Program-made: the position numbers and the translations under genes
Assembly (NCBI RefSeq): GCF_004297405.1
Contig: NZ_SCVC01000004.1
Span: 186,001 to 250,000 of the forward strand
DNA: 64,000 nucleotides
Source: Reyranella sp.
GTDB lineage: Bacteria; Pseudomonadota; Alphaproteobacteria; Reyranellales; Reyranellaceae
Direction of reading: 5' to 3'
Notes under the pieces: generated by a model
Told to the model about the DNA's origin: nothing
The model's database searches: none
Seen by the model: the letters and a program-made list of their open reading frames with translations, nothing else
In this document: piece after piece, positions 44,661 to 53,506 of the stretch
How the letters are laid out: each line of letters opens with the position of its first letter
How positions within the stretch are numbered: the stretch's first letter is position 1

Positions 44661-45353
44661 TTGCGTTCCCTTGTTCTTCTCCCCGGCTTCATGTGCGACT
44701 CGGATCTCTGGACCGACATGGTCCCCGATCTCGAAGCGCTGGGCTCACTCCACTACGGCAATGTCTACGAGGACTCGTCGCTCGAAGGCATGGCCCAACG
44801 TGTCCTTGCCGACGCGCCGGATCGCTTCGTGCTGGTAGGCTTCTCGATGGGCGGCTTCGTGGCGCGCGTGCTTACCCTGATGGCGCCCGAACGCGTGGCA
44901 GGCGTGGCCTTCGTCGCCTCGTCCGCGCGCGGCTACTCCGACGAGGAGCGGGCGCGGCGCCAGGCTGGCTATCGGCCCGGCGACCGTCCGCCACCTGCCG
45001 CCGGTGCGGTAACGACGGCAATGGGACTTCATCCCGATCGCGAGACCGATCCCGTGCTGCTCAACCGGCTGCGCGCCATGCAGCGCCGTCTGGGACCAGA
45101 AGTCCGCAAGCGTCAGGCCGCCCTCGTTCGTCGCGATGGCTATGCCGATCTGGAACGGATCACCTGCCCGTCACTTGTCGTGGCCTGCCGACAGGACCGC
45201 TTGCGCACCTTCGCAGAGACCGAGCGCATGGCGCAGCACCTCCCCCAGTCCAACTTCGCCATCTTGGAGGATTGCGGCCATATGGCGCCTTTGGAGAAAC
45301 CCCAGGAACTCGCGACGCTACTCGCCACCTGGATCCACCGCACTGGACTGTAG
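44661..45353 (+). CDS. Alpha/beta-hydrolase
   Basis: A 230-residue alpha/beta-hydrolase. The nucleophile elbow is VGFSMGGFVAR (Ser of GxSxG), the oxyanion region is LVLLPGFMCDSDLW, and the late catalytic pair is Asp in VACRQDRLR and His in LEDCGHMAPLEKP. TTG 44661 is the only start before the first strand, with a poor ribosome-binding site, so the exact start is uncertain. Substrate unknown. A GC-rich hairpin lies directly upstream. Confidence 0.87.
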   Translation: MRSLVLLPGFMCDSDLWTDMVPDLEALGSLHYGNVYEDSSLEGMAQRVLADAPDRFVLVGFSMGGFVARVLTLMAPERVAGVAFVASSARGYSDEERARRQAGYRPGDRPPPAAGAVTTAMGLHPDRETDPVLLNRLRAMQRRLGPEVRKRQAALVRRDGYADLERITCPSLVVACRQDRLRTFAETERMAQHLPQSNFAILEDCGHMAPLEKPQELATLLATWIHRTGL

Positions 45354-45405
45354 AAACCCGGGCTTTGTAAGGACTCGGGACGCCCGTCGGGTGTAGCTTC
45401 GAGCT

Positions 45406-46815
45406 ATGAGTGATGGGCAAGCCCTGTTCGCAGTCCTGCGGCAGTCGGCAGATGCCGACACCGTAACGGCCATGGAGCGTCTCGTCGGAACAGCTCCCGA
45501 CGCCGACCTTTGCCGCGTCAACGTGTTCGACTTCGCCCGCCGCCACAATGTTGGCGAGGAAGAGACGATCGGCGCCTTCCTGCACGCGGCGCGGATCGGT
45601 CTCTTCGAAATGTCGTGGAATGTGCTTTGCCCGGGCTGTGGTGGCGTCCTCGATTCGAACGCTTCGCTGAAGAGCGTGCGGTGCGAGGAATATGTCTGTG
45701 CACTCTGCGCTGCGGGCTATGAGCCCACGCTCGACGAAATGGTCGAAGTGACCTTCACGGTGAACCCGAGGATCCGTCGCATCGCGGCGCACGATCCAGA
45801 CACCATGCCGATGTGGGACTATGCACGGCAGATCTTCTGGGGATCGGGGATCGAACTTCCCACGGAGAATTTCGACGAGCTGATCGAGGAAATCACGCTC
45901 GATGCCGTCGAGCTCCTGCCGGGCAGCAAAGCGATCCTGTCGCTGCAGCTTCCCCCCGACTTCATCATTGTGTTCGAACCCGTCACGCATGCGGCGCGCT
46001 TCATCGACGTCAAAGGCGAACCGACACGGGAGCGCCAGAACCTGTCGCTGGTGTTCAACAACCTGCGATCGCCGACGGGGACGATGGAGCTGCGGCCAGG
46101 ACCGCTCCGGTTGCAACTGGAGAACCAAACGTCTCGCCGTACGTTGCCCGGCATTTGGATCGCCAACGACAAAATGCATGAGCTGCTCGGCCGCCGTAAG
46201 CGCTTCCTGACGGCTAAGCGACTCCTTTCCAACCAGACCTTCCGCGACATCTACCGCACCGACACGCTCGATATCGACCAGCGGCTGAAGATCACCAGCC
46301 TCACGTTCCTGTTCACCGACCTCAAGGGTTCGACCGAGCTCTATGAGCGGGTCGGCGATCTCGTGGCCTTCGACCTTGTGCGCGAACATTTCCGCGTCCT
46401 GCACGAGATCGTCGCGGCGGAGAGCGGCGCCGTGATCAAGACCATCGGTGATGCGGTCATGGCGACCTTCCCGACGCCTGATCGTGCCTTGGCTGCGGCC
46501 CTCCGCATGCGCCACGCCATGCGCGCCCTGAACGATGCGCACGGCCGCGAAGACCTTCTGCTCAAGATCGGTATCCACGAAGGCCCCTGCCTCGCCGTAA
46601 CCTTCAACGAGCGACAGGATTATTTCGGCCAGACAGTGAACATCGCGTCTCGCGTTCAGGGATTGGCTGTTTCCCAGTCGATCCTGGCGACCGCGTCCGT
46701 CGTCGATCATCCGCAAAGCACCGACCTGCTCGAACGCAACGGTCAGAAGCCCATGGTGCAAAGCCAGGCGCTGCGCGGGATGACCTCGGAGGTCGCCGTC
46801 TACGAGATCCCTTGA
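45406..46815 (+). CDS. Class III nucleotide cyclase with N-terminal DUF5939 zinc-ribbon region
   Basis: A 469-residue protein. The N-terminal ~280 residues are a DUF5939-type sensory region with a possible zinc ribbon (Cys75, Cys78, Cys98, Cys101, with Cys93 spare). The C-terminal cyclase domain has Asp in FLFTDLKGSTELY (about residue 306), Lys and Asp in IKTIGDAVMATF, and Asn/Arg in GQTVNIASRVQG, all needed for catalysis and the Lys suggesting adenylate use. No membrane helix is seen. It overlaps the convergent DUF3592 gene by 16 bases. Confidence 0.9.
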   Translation: MSDGQALFAVLRQSADADTVTAMERLVGTAPDADLCRVNVFDFARRHNVGEEETIGAFLHAARIGLFEMSWNVLCPGCGGVLDSNASLKSVRCEEYVCALCAAGYEPTLDEMVEVTFTVNPRIRRIAAHDPDTMPMWDYARQIFWGSGIELPTENFDELIEEITLDAVELLPGSKAILSLQLPPDFIIVFEPVTHAARFIDVKGEPTRERQNLSLVFNNLRSPTGTMELRPGPLRLQLENQTSRRTLPGIWIANDKMHELLGRRKRFLTAKRLLSNQTFRDIYRTDTLDIDQRLKITSLTFLFTDLKGSTELYERVGDLVAFDLVREHFRVLHEIVAAESGAVIKTIGDAVMATFPTPDRALAAALRMRHAMRALNDAHGREDLLLKIGIHEGPCLAVTFNERQDYFGQTVNIASRVQGLAVSQSILATASVVDHPQSTDLLERNGQKPMVQSQALRGMTSEVAVYEIP

Positions 46816-47690
46816 GCGGCTGTACTCCGCCGCCGCATCCATCGCGACAGCTTGGCCGAACCGCCGAACAGGAAGGCGACAGCAAAGGCCACCACGGCCG
46901 GCAGCCACAGGTCGAGGAAAGATACGATCCGCGCCCGGCTGGGATTGGTGCGATCGTAGACCACGGTCACCACATCCCCTTCGGCAAACGACGTGCCGCT
47001 GCCGCCTCGACCATGGAACTCGATCTCACGACCTTCCTGGGTGGTGAAGCGCACGACCGGCGCATAGGAATCCTGCTCGACGTCGCGCCGCACCTCGCGA
47101 CCGGTGGCGAGCGTTACTTCTTCCGTCACGATGCTGCTGCTCTTGCGAATCTCGACCACCGTGCCCTGCGCACGGCCACCACTGGCGTAGAGATCGGTCG
47201 CACTCCACAGCGCAAAGATCCCGATCACCAGCGCCGTGATGGAGATCGTCGTGAAAGCACGCTCTCCGACTTGGGCCAGATCGGCGTTGCATGACAATGC
47301 CCAGGCGACCACACCGAACATCAGCCAGAAGCAGCCGAAGCCGATGGCGATGATCGGCACCATCCACAGCCGTTCGAACGTGTCGAGGCGGATATTCTGC
47401 GGGTCCTCGGGCATGTAGAGCACGGTGACCAGATCGCCCTTCGAAAAGTCGGGCGCGCCGCTGCCGAGATCGGTGACTTCCTGCAATTCGCCGTTGGGCA
47501 GGCGAAAGCGCACCACCGGCGAATACATGCTGCCTTCGCGCACGATGTCGACAACCACACCGTCGGCCCGGTCGCCATAGAGGACATGGCGCAGGTTGCC
47601 GAGTCCCAGCAGGATGCCGCCCGCCACGATGAGGCCACCGATGCCTAGGATCGCCCAGGCGATCTGACGCCAGCCCATATCCATGGCCAT
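46800..47690 (-). CDS. DUF3592 membrane protein (two repeats)
   Basis: A 296-residue membrane protein with two DUF3592-like beta modules: GVVVDIVREGSMYSPVVRFR and GTVVEIRKSSSIVTEEVTLA leading to APVVRFTTQEG. Helices flank each module (IAWAILGIGGLIVAGGILLG, IIAIGFGCFWLMFGVVAWAL, ALVIGIFALWSATDLY and a C-terminal one). ATG 47690 is chosen because GAGGAG sits seven bases ahead. It is the last gene of a tight unit with the membrane gene at 47702, the SDR and the epimerase. Function unknown. Confidence 0.82.
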   Translation of the reverse strand: MAMDMGWRQIAWAILGIGGLIVAGGILLGLGNLRHVLYGDRADGVVVDIVREGSMYSPVVRFRLPNGELQEVTDLGSGAPDFSKGDLVTVLYMPEDPQNIRLDTFERLWMVPIIAIGFGCFWLMFGVVAWALSCNADLAQVGERAFTTISITALVIGIFALWSATDLYASGGRAQGTVVEIRKSSSIVTEEVTLATGREVRRDVEQDSYAPVVRFTTQEGREIEFHGRGGSGTSFAEGDVVTVVYDRTNPSRARIVSFLDLWLPAVVAFAVAFLFGGSAKLSRWMRRRSTAAQGIS

Positions 47691-47701
47691 CGCCAATCTC
47701 C

Positions 47702-48385
47702 TCAGACCGGCTGACGCTTGCGCAGTCTATCGATGAGGGTGACCAGCCGCATGCCCTGAGGAGTCGCGGAATCGAGGAGCTGTTCGCGTGGCGTATTCTC
47801 CGCCAATCGGCTGATCTCGATGAGCGCGCGGATATGCTGACGGCGCGTCAGCCGGTACTCCGAAGACCGGTGATGGAAAAACAGGCGCTTGAGCTGGCCG
47901 TCGCCCACCAGCGCGTTCAACTCGGTGGCAGTCACGTAAATCAGGAAGCAGATGAAGATCCACAGATGGACTGCCACGAAGCGATGCCAGTTGAAGGCGG
48001 CCATCTCAGTCTGGAAGGCCGATCCGAAGCCGCCCGTGTCGAAGGCAAAGTGCAGCAATTTTTCAAAGAAGCGCACCAGCAGGACGACGAAGGAATAGAA
48101 GACCGTCTTGTACAGGATCGGTTGGATCAGGGGTGCGCCACGGAACTTGTCGATCAGGCGGACCTTGTCCACGACCAGAACAACCTTGCCGACGACCAGT
48201 GCCGTCGTGCTGGCCAGCATGAAGTTTGACAGCCGGAACCAGTAGTCATGGACCAGCAGGTCGGTCGTGAGCGAGATCAGGTTGAAGGCGACGAAGAAAT
48301 AGAGCGTCGGTGGCAACAGGTGGCGGATCAAATTGAACCAGCCGCGATAGATGCGCACCGGGAGGGAGGCCAAGGCCAGGCTCAC
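47702..48385 (-). CDS. Uncharacterised four-helix membrane protein
   Basis: A 227-residue protein I do not recognise. Four hydrophobic segments are seen (LLPPTLYFFVAFNLISLTTD, FMLASTTALVVGKVVLVV, ILYKTVFYSFVVLLVRF, FVAVHLWIFICFLIYVTA), followed by a basic C-terminal cytoplasmic tail of ~70 residues. GTG 48385 is chosen because GGAGG lies six bases upstream and the GTGA overlap with the SDR stop gives translational coupling; a longer reading to 48499 would overlap the SDR gene. It is part of the epimerase-SDR operon. Confidence 0.75.
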   Translation of the reverse strand: MSLALASLPVRIYRGWFNLIRHLLPPTLYFFVAFNLISLTTDLLVHDYWFRLSNFMLASTTALVVGKVVLVVDKVRLIDKFRGAPLIQPILYKTVFYSFVVLLVRFFEKLLHFAFDTGGFGSAFQTEMAAFNWHRFVAVHLWIFICFLIYVTATELNALVGDGQLKRLFFHHRSSEYRLTRRQHIRALIEISRLAENTPREQLLDSATPQGMRLVTLIDRLRKRQPV

Positions 48386-49149
48386 ATCCGGCCTCCGTCG
48401 ACCACGAAATTCTGCGCCGTCACAAGCCGGCTGTCGTCGGCCGCCAGCCACAGCACCATGCGCGCGATATCGGGGGGATAGATCTTCTCCTTGAGACACT
48501 GCGCGACCATCAGGGCGGCTTCGGCCTCCGGGGTCAGCCAGAGATCGATCTGGCGCTGGGTCATGATCCAGCCCGGCGTCAGCGAATTGAGGCGGATGTT
48601 GTCAGGTCCGAGATCGCGAGCGAGGCCGCGCGTCATGCCGATCACCGCAGCCTTGGCCGCCTGATAGACAGAGAGTTGCGGCGTCATCGCGTGATAGCTC
48701 ACCGAGCTGAAATTGATGATCGAACCGCCGCCGGCCTTCTTCATGCCGGGCACCACGGACTGGATGGCAAAGTATTGGTGGCGCAGATTGACCGCGATGC
48801 GCTCGTCCCAGAAGGCGGGAGTCACTTGGTCGATCGTATGACGGTCGTCGCGGGCCGCATTGTTCACCAGTACCTTGAAGGCACCGAGCTTGCCTGCCAT
48901 GCCGTCGATCGTCGCTTGGTAGGCGGCGAGATCGCGCACGTCCGCCTTGGCAAAGAGCGGTGCCGGATGGCCCGCGGCCTTGATCTGGTCGACCAGCGCC
49001 ACGGAAGCCGCTTCGTCGATATCGACAAAGCCTACCTTGGCGCCCTGCTCCGCAAAATGCTCGACGATCGAAGCACCGATGCCCGAGCCGCCACCAGAGA
49101 CGAGGACGGGCCGGCCGGCGAGGCTGGGATAGGAGGCGAACTGCGACAT
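48382..49149 (-). CDS. SDR-family oxidoreductase (sugar dehydrogenase-like)
   Basis: A 255-residue classical SDR. NAD(P) motif VLVSGGGSGIGASI, VLVNNAA strand, catalytic Ser of IINFSSVSYH and YQAAK (YxxxK), and C-terminal VDGGRM. Its NLRHQYFAIQSVVPGM stretch resembles xylose/galactose dehydrogenases of alphaproteobacteria. GAGGAAG precedes the ATG at 49149. It lies seven bases after the aldose 1-epimerase gene, so it probably oxidises the sugar anomer that the epimerase supplies. Confidence 0.88.
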   Translation of the reverse strand: MSQFASYPSLAGRPVLVSGGGSGIGASIVEHFAEQGAKVGFVDIDEAASVALVDQIKAAGHPAPLFAKADVRDLAAYQATIDGMAGKLGAFKVLVNNAARDDRHTIDQVTPAFWDERIAVNLRHQYFAIQSVVPGMKKAGGGSIINFSSVSYHAMTPQLSVYQAAKAAVIGMTRGLARDLGPDNIRLNSLTPGWIMTQRQIDLWLTPEAEAALMVAQCLKEKIYPPDIARMVLWLAADDSRLVTAQNFVVDGGRM

Positions 49150-49156
49150 GACTTCC

Positions 49157-50026
49157 TCACGAAAACGAAAGACGGAAGGCGATCTCACCCGCGAACGTCG
49201 CTCCGGCAGCCAGCCGGGTCTTCCCGACGGCACCGTTGGCATGGCTCACCGGTTCGATGCAAAAGAACGTCTGGCCGTCGGGAACATAGATCACCAGATG
49301 GCGGAACGCCTCCGTGGCGGAGAGTTCCAGCCGCATACCCCGGCGCGGCCAGGCAATGGTGGCGTGCCCGTCCCAACCATCGAAACAATGGTCAAGCCCC
49401 AGCCCTGCGACGCGGCGCCCGCTGGAGAAATCCCACGCCGGAGGCACCGGCACATGTTTCAGCGGCAGGACCTCGGCATCGGTCTCCCAGACGCCGCGCA
49501 GCCGGCAGGTCAGCTCGGTCTCGGCATCGCGCGGAAAGTAGGGATGCAGGCCCAGTCCCGCCGGTACGTCGCGATCTTCGAGATTCTCGATCGACATGCC
49601 GGTCACCAGCCCCGCTTCGTCGAGCACGAAGGTCTGGCGGGCCCGATAGCGGAACGGCCAGCCCGAGAGGCCATTGTGCTCATAAATCAGCTCGACCGAA
49701 CGACCATCGTGGCGACCGACCGTCCAGGCATGTGACCAGCCATCGCCGTGCATTGGGTGGCGCACGCCTGGCCAGTTGAGCGGCACGTCAATCTGCTCGC
49801 CGCCGAAGAGGAGTTTCCCGTTCGCGATGCGATTGGAAAATGGCACCAGCGGATAGCAGCCGCTGTCCTTTCCCGTGCCTGACGCCAATGCCGCCTCCGT
49901 GGCGGGCCGCAGCACATCGCCGGCCGAGTTGGCTTCCCCCAGCACGGCAAAGCGCGCGATCGACCCTCCGGCTTCCGGTGCAAGGTCGACCGAGAGCCGA
50001 CCGGCTTGCAAAGACAATAGCTGCAT
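49157..50026 (-). CDS. Aldose 1-epimerase (mutarotase) family protein
   Basis: A 289-residue galactose-mutarotase-fold protein. Conserved pieces are YPLVPFSNRIANGKL, the catalytic-His region RHPMHGDGWSHAW, GLGLHPYFPRD, and the late Glu in QTFFCIEPVSHANGA. It interconverts sugar anomers before oxidation. First gene of the minus-strand operon with the SDR and two membrane proteins, and divergent across 174 bases from the sugar-binding protein gene. Confidence 0.92.
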   Translation of the reverse strand: MQLLSLQAGRLSVDLAPEAGGSIARFAVLGEANSAGDVLRPATEAALASGTGKDSGCYPLVPFSNRIANGKLLFGGEQIDVPLNWPGVRHPMHGDGWSHAWTVGRHDGRSVELIYEHNGLSGWPFRYRARQTFVLDEAGLVTGMSIENLEDRDVPAGLGLHPYFPRDAETELTCRLRGVWETDAEVLPLKHVPVPPAWDFSSGRRVAGLGLDHCFDGWDGHATIAWPRRGMRLELSATEAFRHLVIYVPDGQTFFCIEPVSHANGAVGKTRLAAGATFAGEIAFRLSFS

Positions 50027-50200
50027 GTGTTCGTCTCACCTGCCTCCTGACGAGTAATCCACCGTGGCCTACTTTTTGCTGGGTTGCACCTATGTCTGGT
50101 GGCACCCGGATGATAGGCTTTCGTTCACTCGACGTTGTCGGCTTCGTGCCGAGTGCCATTCGTCTCGACACGGCCATCACCCGGACCTGGGGGCTATCAC
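50027..50200. promoter_or_regulatory. Divergent promoter region between sugar oxidation and sugar uptake genes
   Basis: A 174-base gap between the epimerase and the binding-protein gene. A small dyad TCGGC-TTCGT-GCCGA lies near 50131-50145. I see no convincing -35/-10 pair and no long operator palindrome. Confidence 0.3.
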
Positions 50201-51559
50201 ATGAGTGACGAGGTCATCGGTAAGTGGGAGTTGAGTCGCCGCCGCGTACTGGCCACCACAGCGGGCCTCGGTCTGCTTGGGTCGACAGGCCGAGCTTTCG
50301 GCCAGTCCGCCGGCCCCTGGAGCCAGGCGCCACGCAGCAAAGTTGATCGCCTCAACTTCGTCGTCTGGACCTACGGCGACATCTACACACGCATCGCCAA
50401 ACAGTTCGAAGCGGATTGGGGCGTCAAGGTCGACTCGACCATCTCGTCGTTCAACGACCATCCCACCAAGCTGACGACGATGTTCGCGGCCGGCGAGAAG
50501 ATCGACGTCTCGCAGTCCTCGCCGTTTTCATTTCCGAACTTCGTCAATCAAGGCCTGGTCGAGCCGATCGACAGCCTTCCCGGCGCTGCCGACTACATCA
50601 AGGACTTCACGCCCTTCACCAAGCAGGTCGCGACCGTGAACGGCAAGACGATGGGTCTGCCCTACTTCTCCGCGGTGTGGGTGTGGAACTACTACGCCGA
50701 CATGCTGGAGAAACTGAAGATCGACAAGCCTTTCGCCACCTACGATGAATTCATCGAGCATTGCGTGAAGGCAAAGAAGGATGGCGTGTCACGCTATCCC
50801 GTCCTCTGGGTCGCGGGCGTCGGTCTCGAGCAGCTGCCGGGCACCTGGTACCAGATGACCTGGAACCGCGGCGGCACCTTCTTCGACAAGCAAGGCAATC
50901 ACATGCTGGGCGCGGGCTCGGTCGCCCGCGAGACGCTAAAATGGTGGGCGAACACCTTCGAGAAGGGACTCGACATCTCCGACCCCGAATCGCTCAAGGT
51001 CCAGTTCACCACGTCGGCCAAGGCATTCGGTGCCGGCAAGAACCTCTACCGCGGTCCCAATCACCATTACGGGCTGAACGTCGTCAACGATCCGGCGCAG
51101 TCGCCCATCGCCGGTAAGGTCAAGGTCCACGGCTCGCCGGGCGAGGGTAAGACGATCGGCGTCACGCACGTCTACTTCCTCACGTCGGCCACGCGCGACA
51201 AGGAATGGGGCTGGAAGCTGCTGCAGTATCTCGGCGGCAAGACTAAGGATGGCAACTACACGCAGGCCGTCAGTCTCGCGAAGGACGCGATGCTGGGCTC
51301 GGGTTACACCTCGGTAATGAACAGCGATGCGGTGAAGCAAGGCTGGGCGCCGTGGGGCGATGTCCCCGCCATCCTCAAGATCTGGGACCAGGCGGCTTAC
51401 ATCGGCGAAGTCTGTTCATCGGTCTATCAGCCGTGGCATTTCCCCTGGACCGATCAGCTCAACATCGAGGTCCAGAAATGCCTCACCGGTCAGATCACGG
51501 CCGACCAATGCTGTGACAATCTGATCAAGGGCATTGCCGACGCCAAGCGCAAGGTCTGA
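50201..51559 (+). CDS. Extracellular solute-binding protein (family 1, sugar ABC uptake)
   Basis: A 452-residue periplasmic receptor. The leader MSDEVIGKWELSRRRVLATT is followed by AGLGLLGSTGRAFG, with a twin-arginine-like SRRRVL motif, so export may be Tat-dependent. The mature part starts DRLNFVVWTYGD and has the family-1 segment WVWNYYADMLEKLKID. The ATG at 50201 precedes the leader directly. Two permease genes follow with overlaps. Ligand probably a sugar or sugar acid. Confidence 0.9.
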   Translation: MSDEVIGKWELSRRRVLATTAGLGLLGSTGRAFGQSAGPWSQAPRSKVDRLNFVVWTYGDIYTRIAKQFEADWGVKVDSTISSFNDHPTKLTTMFAAGEKIDVSQSSPFSFPNFVNQGLVEPIDSLPGAADYIKDFTPFTKQVATVNGKTMGLPYFSAVWVWNYYADMLEKLKIDKPFATYDEFIEHCVKAKKDGVSRYPVLWVAGVGLEQLPGTWYQMTWNRGGTFFDKQGNHMLGAGSVARETLKWWANTFEKGLDISDPESLKVQFTTSAKAFGAGKNLYRGPNHHYGLNVVNDPAQSPIAGKVKVHGSPGEGKTIGVTHVYFLTSATRDKEWGWKLLQYLGGKTKDGNYTQAVSLAKDAMLGSGYTSVMNSDAVKQGWAPWGDVPAILKIWDQAAYIGEVCSSVYQPWHFPWTDQLNIEVQKCLTGQITADQCCDNLIKGIADAKRKV

Positions 51560-52514
51560 TCCCCTGACGACTCAGGCGCCCGCACTGTCGATCGCGCGAA
51601 CGGGCCGTAGGCCCTGGTACCAGCGCGAGATGTCGGCCGGCAGCTTCGCGTTCTTCATGAACGTGCCGACCTTGTTCTTTCTCGGCCTGGTCCTCGCCTA
51701 TCCGGTGATCTACGCGGCCTACCTGTCCGTCCATCAGGTCGGTCTCGCGCAACTTCGACGTGGTGTATTCACGTTCAATGGCTGGGACAATTACAGCCGC
51801 GTGCTCGAAGATCCCCTGTTCTGGATCGCGATCAAGAACACGTCGATCTTCACCGCCATCACCGTCGGCAGCGAGGTCGTGCTGGCAGTATTGATCGCGC
51901 TGCTGCTCAATCAGACAGGCATCTGGACATCGAGGATCACGCGTTTCCTGATCCTGCTGCCCTACGCCATCCCGCCGATCGCCAACGGCCTGATCTGGTC
52001 GTTCCTCTACAGCTTCCAGTTCGGCTTCCTGAACCGGATCCTGTTTTCCCTCGGGCTGATCGACGATCCGATCAATTGGGCGGGCAATCCCGATACGGCG
52101 CTCTATGCCGTTACCGTGCCCTATATCTGGCGAACCCTGCCCTTCGCGATCATCCTGGTACATGCGGCCTTGCAAGGCATCCCACGAGAACTCTACGAGG
52201 CGGCAGCCGTCGACGGCGCCAGAGCGTGGCATCGTTTCTGGCACATCACCCTGCCGCTACTCCGGCCAATCATCGCGATCATCCTGGTGCTGCGCACCGC
52301 CTTCGCCTTCGCGGTCTTCGAGGAAATCCTCGCCATCACCCAGGGCGGTCCGGGCGACGCCACCTGGGTCGCTGCCTGGTACAGCTACAAGATCACCTTC
52401 TCGCCGCCGAACAATTTCGGCATGGGCTCGGCATCGGCCTTCATCCTGACCTTGATGATCGGCATCATCGCTTTGGTCTACATGCGCATGGTCTATCGGC
52501 GGGTGACGCTCTGA
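51534..52514 (+). CDS. ABC sugar transporter permease 1 (MalF-like)
   Basis: A 326-residue inner-membrane permease with six helices. The EAA loop reads YEAAAVDGARAWHRFWHITL, the site of ATPase contact, and the N-terminal helix is FFLGLVLAYPVIYAAYL. TTG 51534 overlaps the binding-protein gene by 26 bases and includes a basic N-terminal RRPWYQRE stretch typical of these permeases; ATG 51630 is the alternative. Confidence 0.88.
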   Translation: MPTPSARSDPLTTQAPALSIARTGRRPWYQREMSAGSFAFFMNVPTLFFLGLVLAYPVIYAAYLSVHQVGLAQLRRGVFTFNGWDNYSRVLEDPLFWIAIKNTSIFTAITVGSEVVLAVLIALLLNQTGIWTSRITRFLILLPYAIPPIANGLIWSFLYSFQFGFLNRILFSLGLIDDPINWAGNPDTALYAVTVPYIWRTLPFAIILVHAALQGIPRELYEAAAVDGARAWHRFWHITLPLLRPIIAIILVLRTAFAFAVFEEILAITQGGPGDATWVAAWYSYKITFSPPNNFGMGSASAFILTLMIGIIALVYMRMVYRRVTL

Positions 52515-53401
52515 TGTTCGCCACCTCGCGCACCGCGAAGCTCATGCTTCATATCGCCAACCTGATGGTGATCGCCTTCATCCTGCTGCCGCTGGTGGCG
52601 GTGCTGATCGGCAGCATCCAGTCGGAGAAGGCTCTTCAGGCCGATACGCGCCGCGTGCTGCCGCTGGAATTCACCCTCGACAACTTCACGGTCATCCTCA
52701 CCAAGGGCGAGCAAAAGGGCCGCATCTTCGAGCAGGTCACCTATCTGCCGGACAACATCAAGAATTTCTACACGGCGTTCCTGAACTCCGCGATCGTGGC
52801 AGGTTCGGTGACGTTCCTGACGCTGCTCTTCGGGTCGCTATCGGCCTACACCATCGCTCGCCAGCGTTTCCGCTGGACCCTTTTCCTGCTGCAGGCCAAC
52901 ATCGTCGCGCGCTTCGTGCCGGTGATCGTGCTGATGATTCCGCTGTATGTGGTCATGCGGTCGGTTGGACAGCTCAACTCGCTCTCGGGCGTCATCATCG
53001 CGGAGACCGGCTTTCTCCTGCCCTATGCGATCCTGATCCTCGCGCCCTACTTCGACACGATTCCCGCCGAACTCGAAGAAGCAGCGCGCATCGACGGATG
53101 TTCCCGGTTCAGCGCCTTCGTGCACATCGTGTTGCCACTGGCGACGCCGGCGCTCGCAGCCTGCGGAGTCATCATGTTCATCATTTCCTGGCACGAGCTG
53201 CTGATCCCCTTGATCCTGAATGCCCGGCCTAACGTCATGACGCTGCCCGTGGTCATCGCCAGCCTGGTCGGCGACGTCCATGTCTTCTTCAACCTCATGA
53301 TGGCGATCTGCCTGCTGGCACTCGCGCCGACGGTGATCCTGGTGGCGCTGCTGCAGAAGTACATCGTCGAGGGCCTATCTGCGGGCGCAGTGAAGGGCTG
53401 A
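52514..53401 (+). CDS. ABC sugar transporter permease 2 (MalG-like)
   Basis: A 295-residue inner-membrane permease. The EAA loop is LEEAARIDGCSRFSAFVHIV, and six helices including IANLMVIAFILLPLVAVLIG are seen. The ATG overlaps the stop of permease 1 (TGATG). No ATP-binding gene follows, so the pair probably recruits a shared ATPase from elsewhere in the genome. Confidence 0.9.
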   Translation: MFATSRTAKLMLHIANLMVIAFILLPLVAVLIGSIQSEKALQADTRRVLPLEFTLDNFTVILTKGEQKGRIFEQVTYLPDNIKNFYTAFLNSAIVAGSVTFLTLLFGSLSAYTIARQRFRWTLFLLQANIVARFVPVIVLMIPLYVVMRSVGQLNSLSGVIIAETGFLLPYAILILAPYFDTIPAELEEAARIDGCSRFSAFVHIVLPLATPALAACGVIMFIISWHELLIPLILNARPNVMTLPVVIASLVGDVHVFFNLMMAICLLALAPTVILVALLQKYIVEGLSAGAVKG

Positions 53402-53506
53402 ACACCGCGCCGAGCCGCCCAGCGATACAAGAAAATGGCTTCCCTTTTGTCGACGGGCTTATGATCCAACCGTCTTCAACGACTCCCGAGGGAAGGAAAC
53501 GGACTG

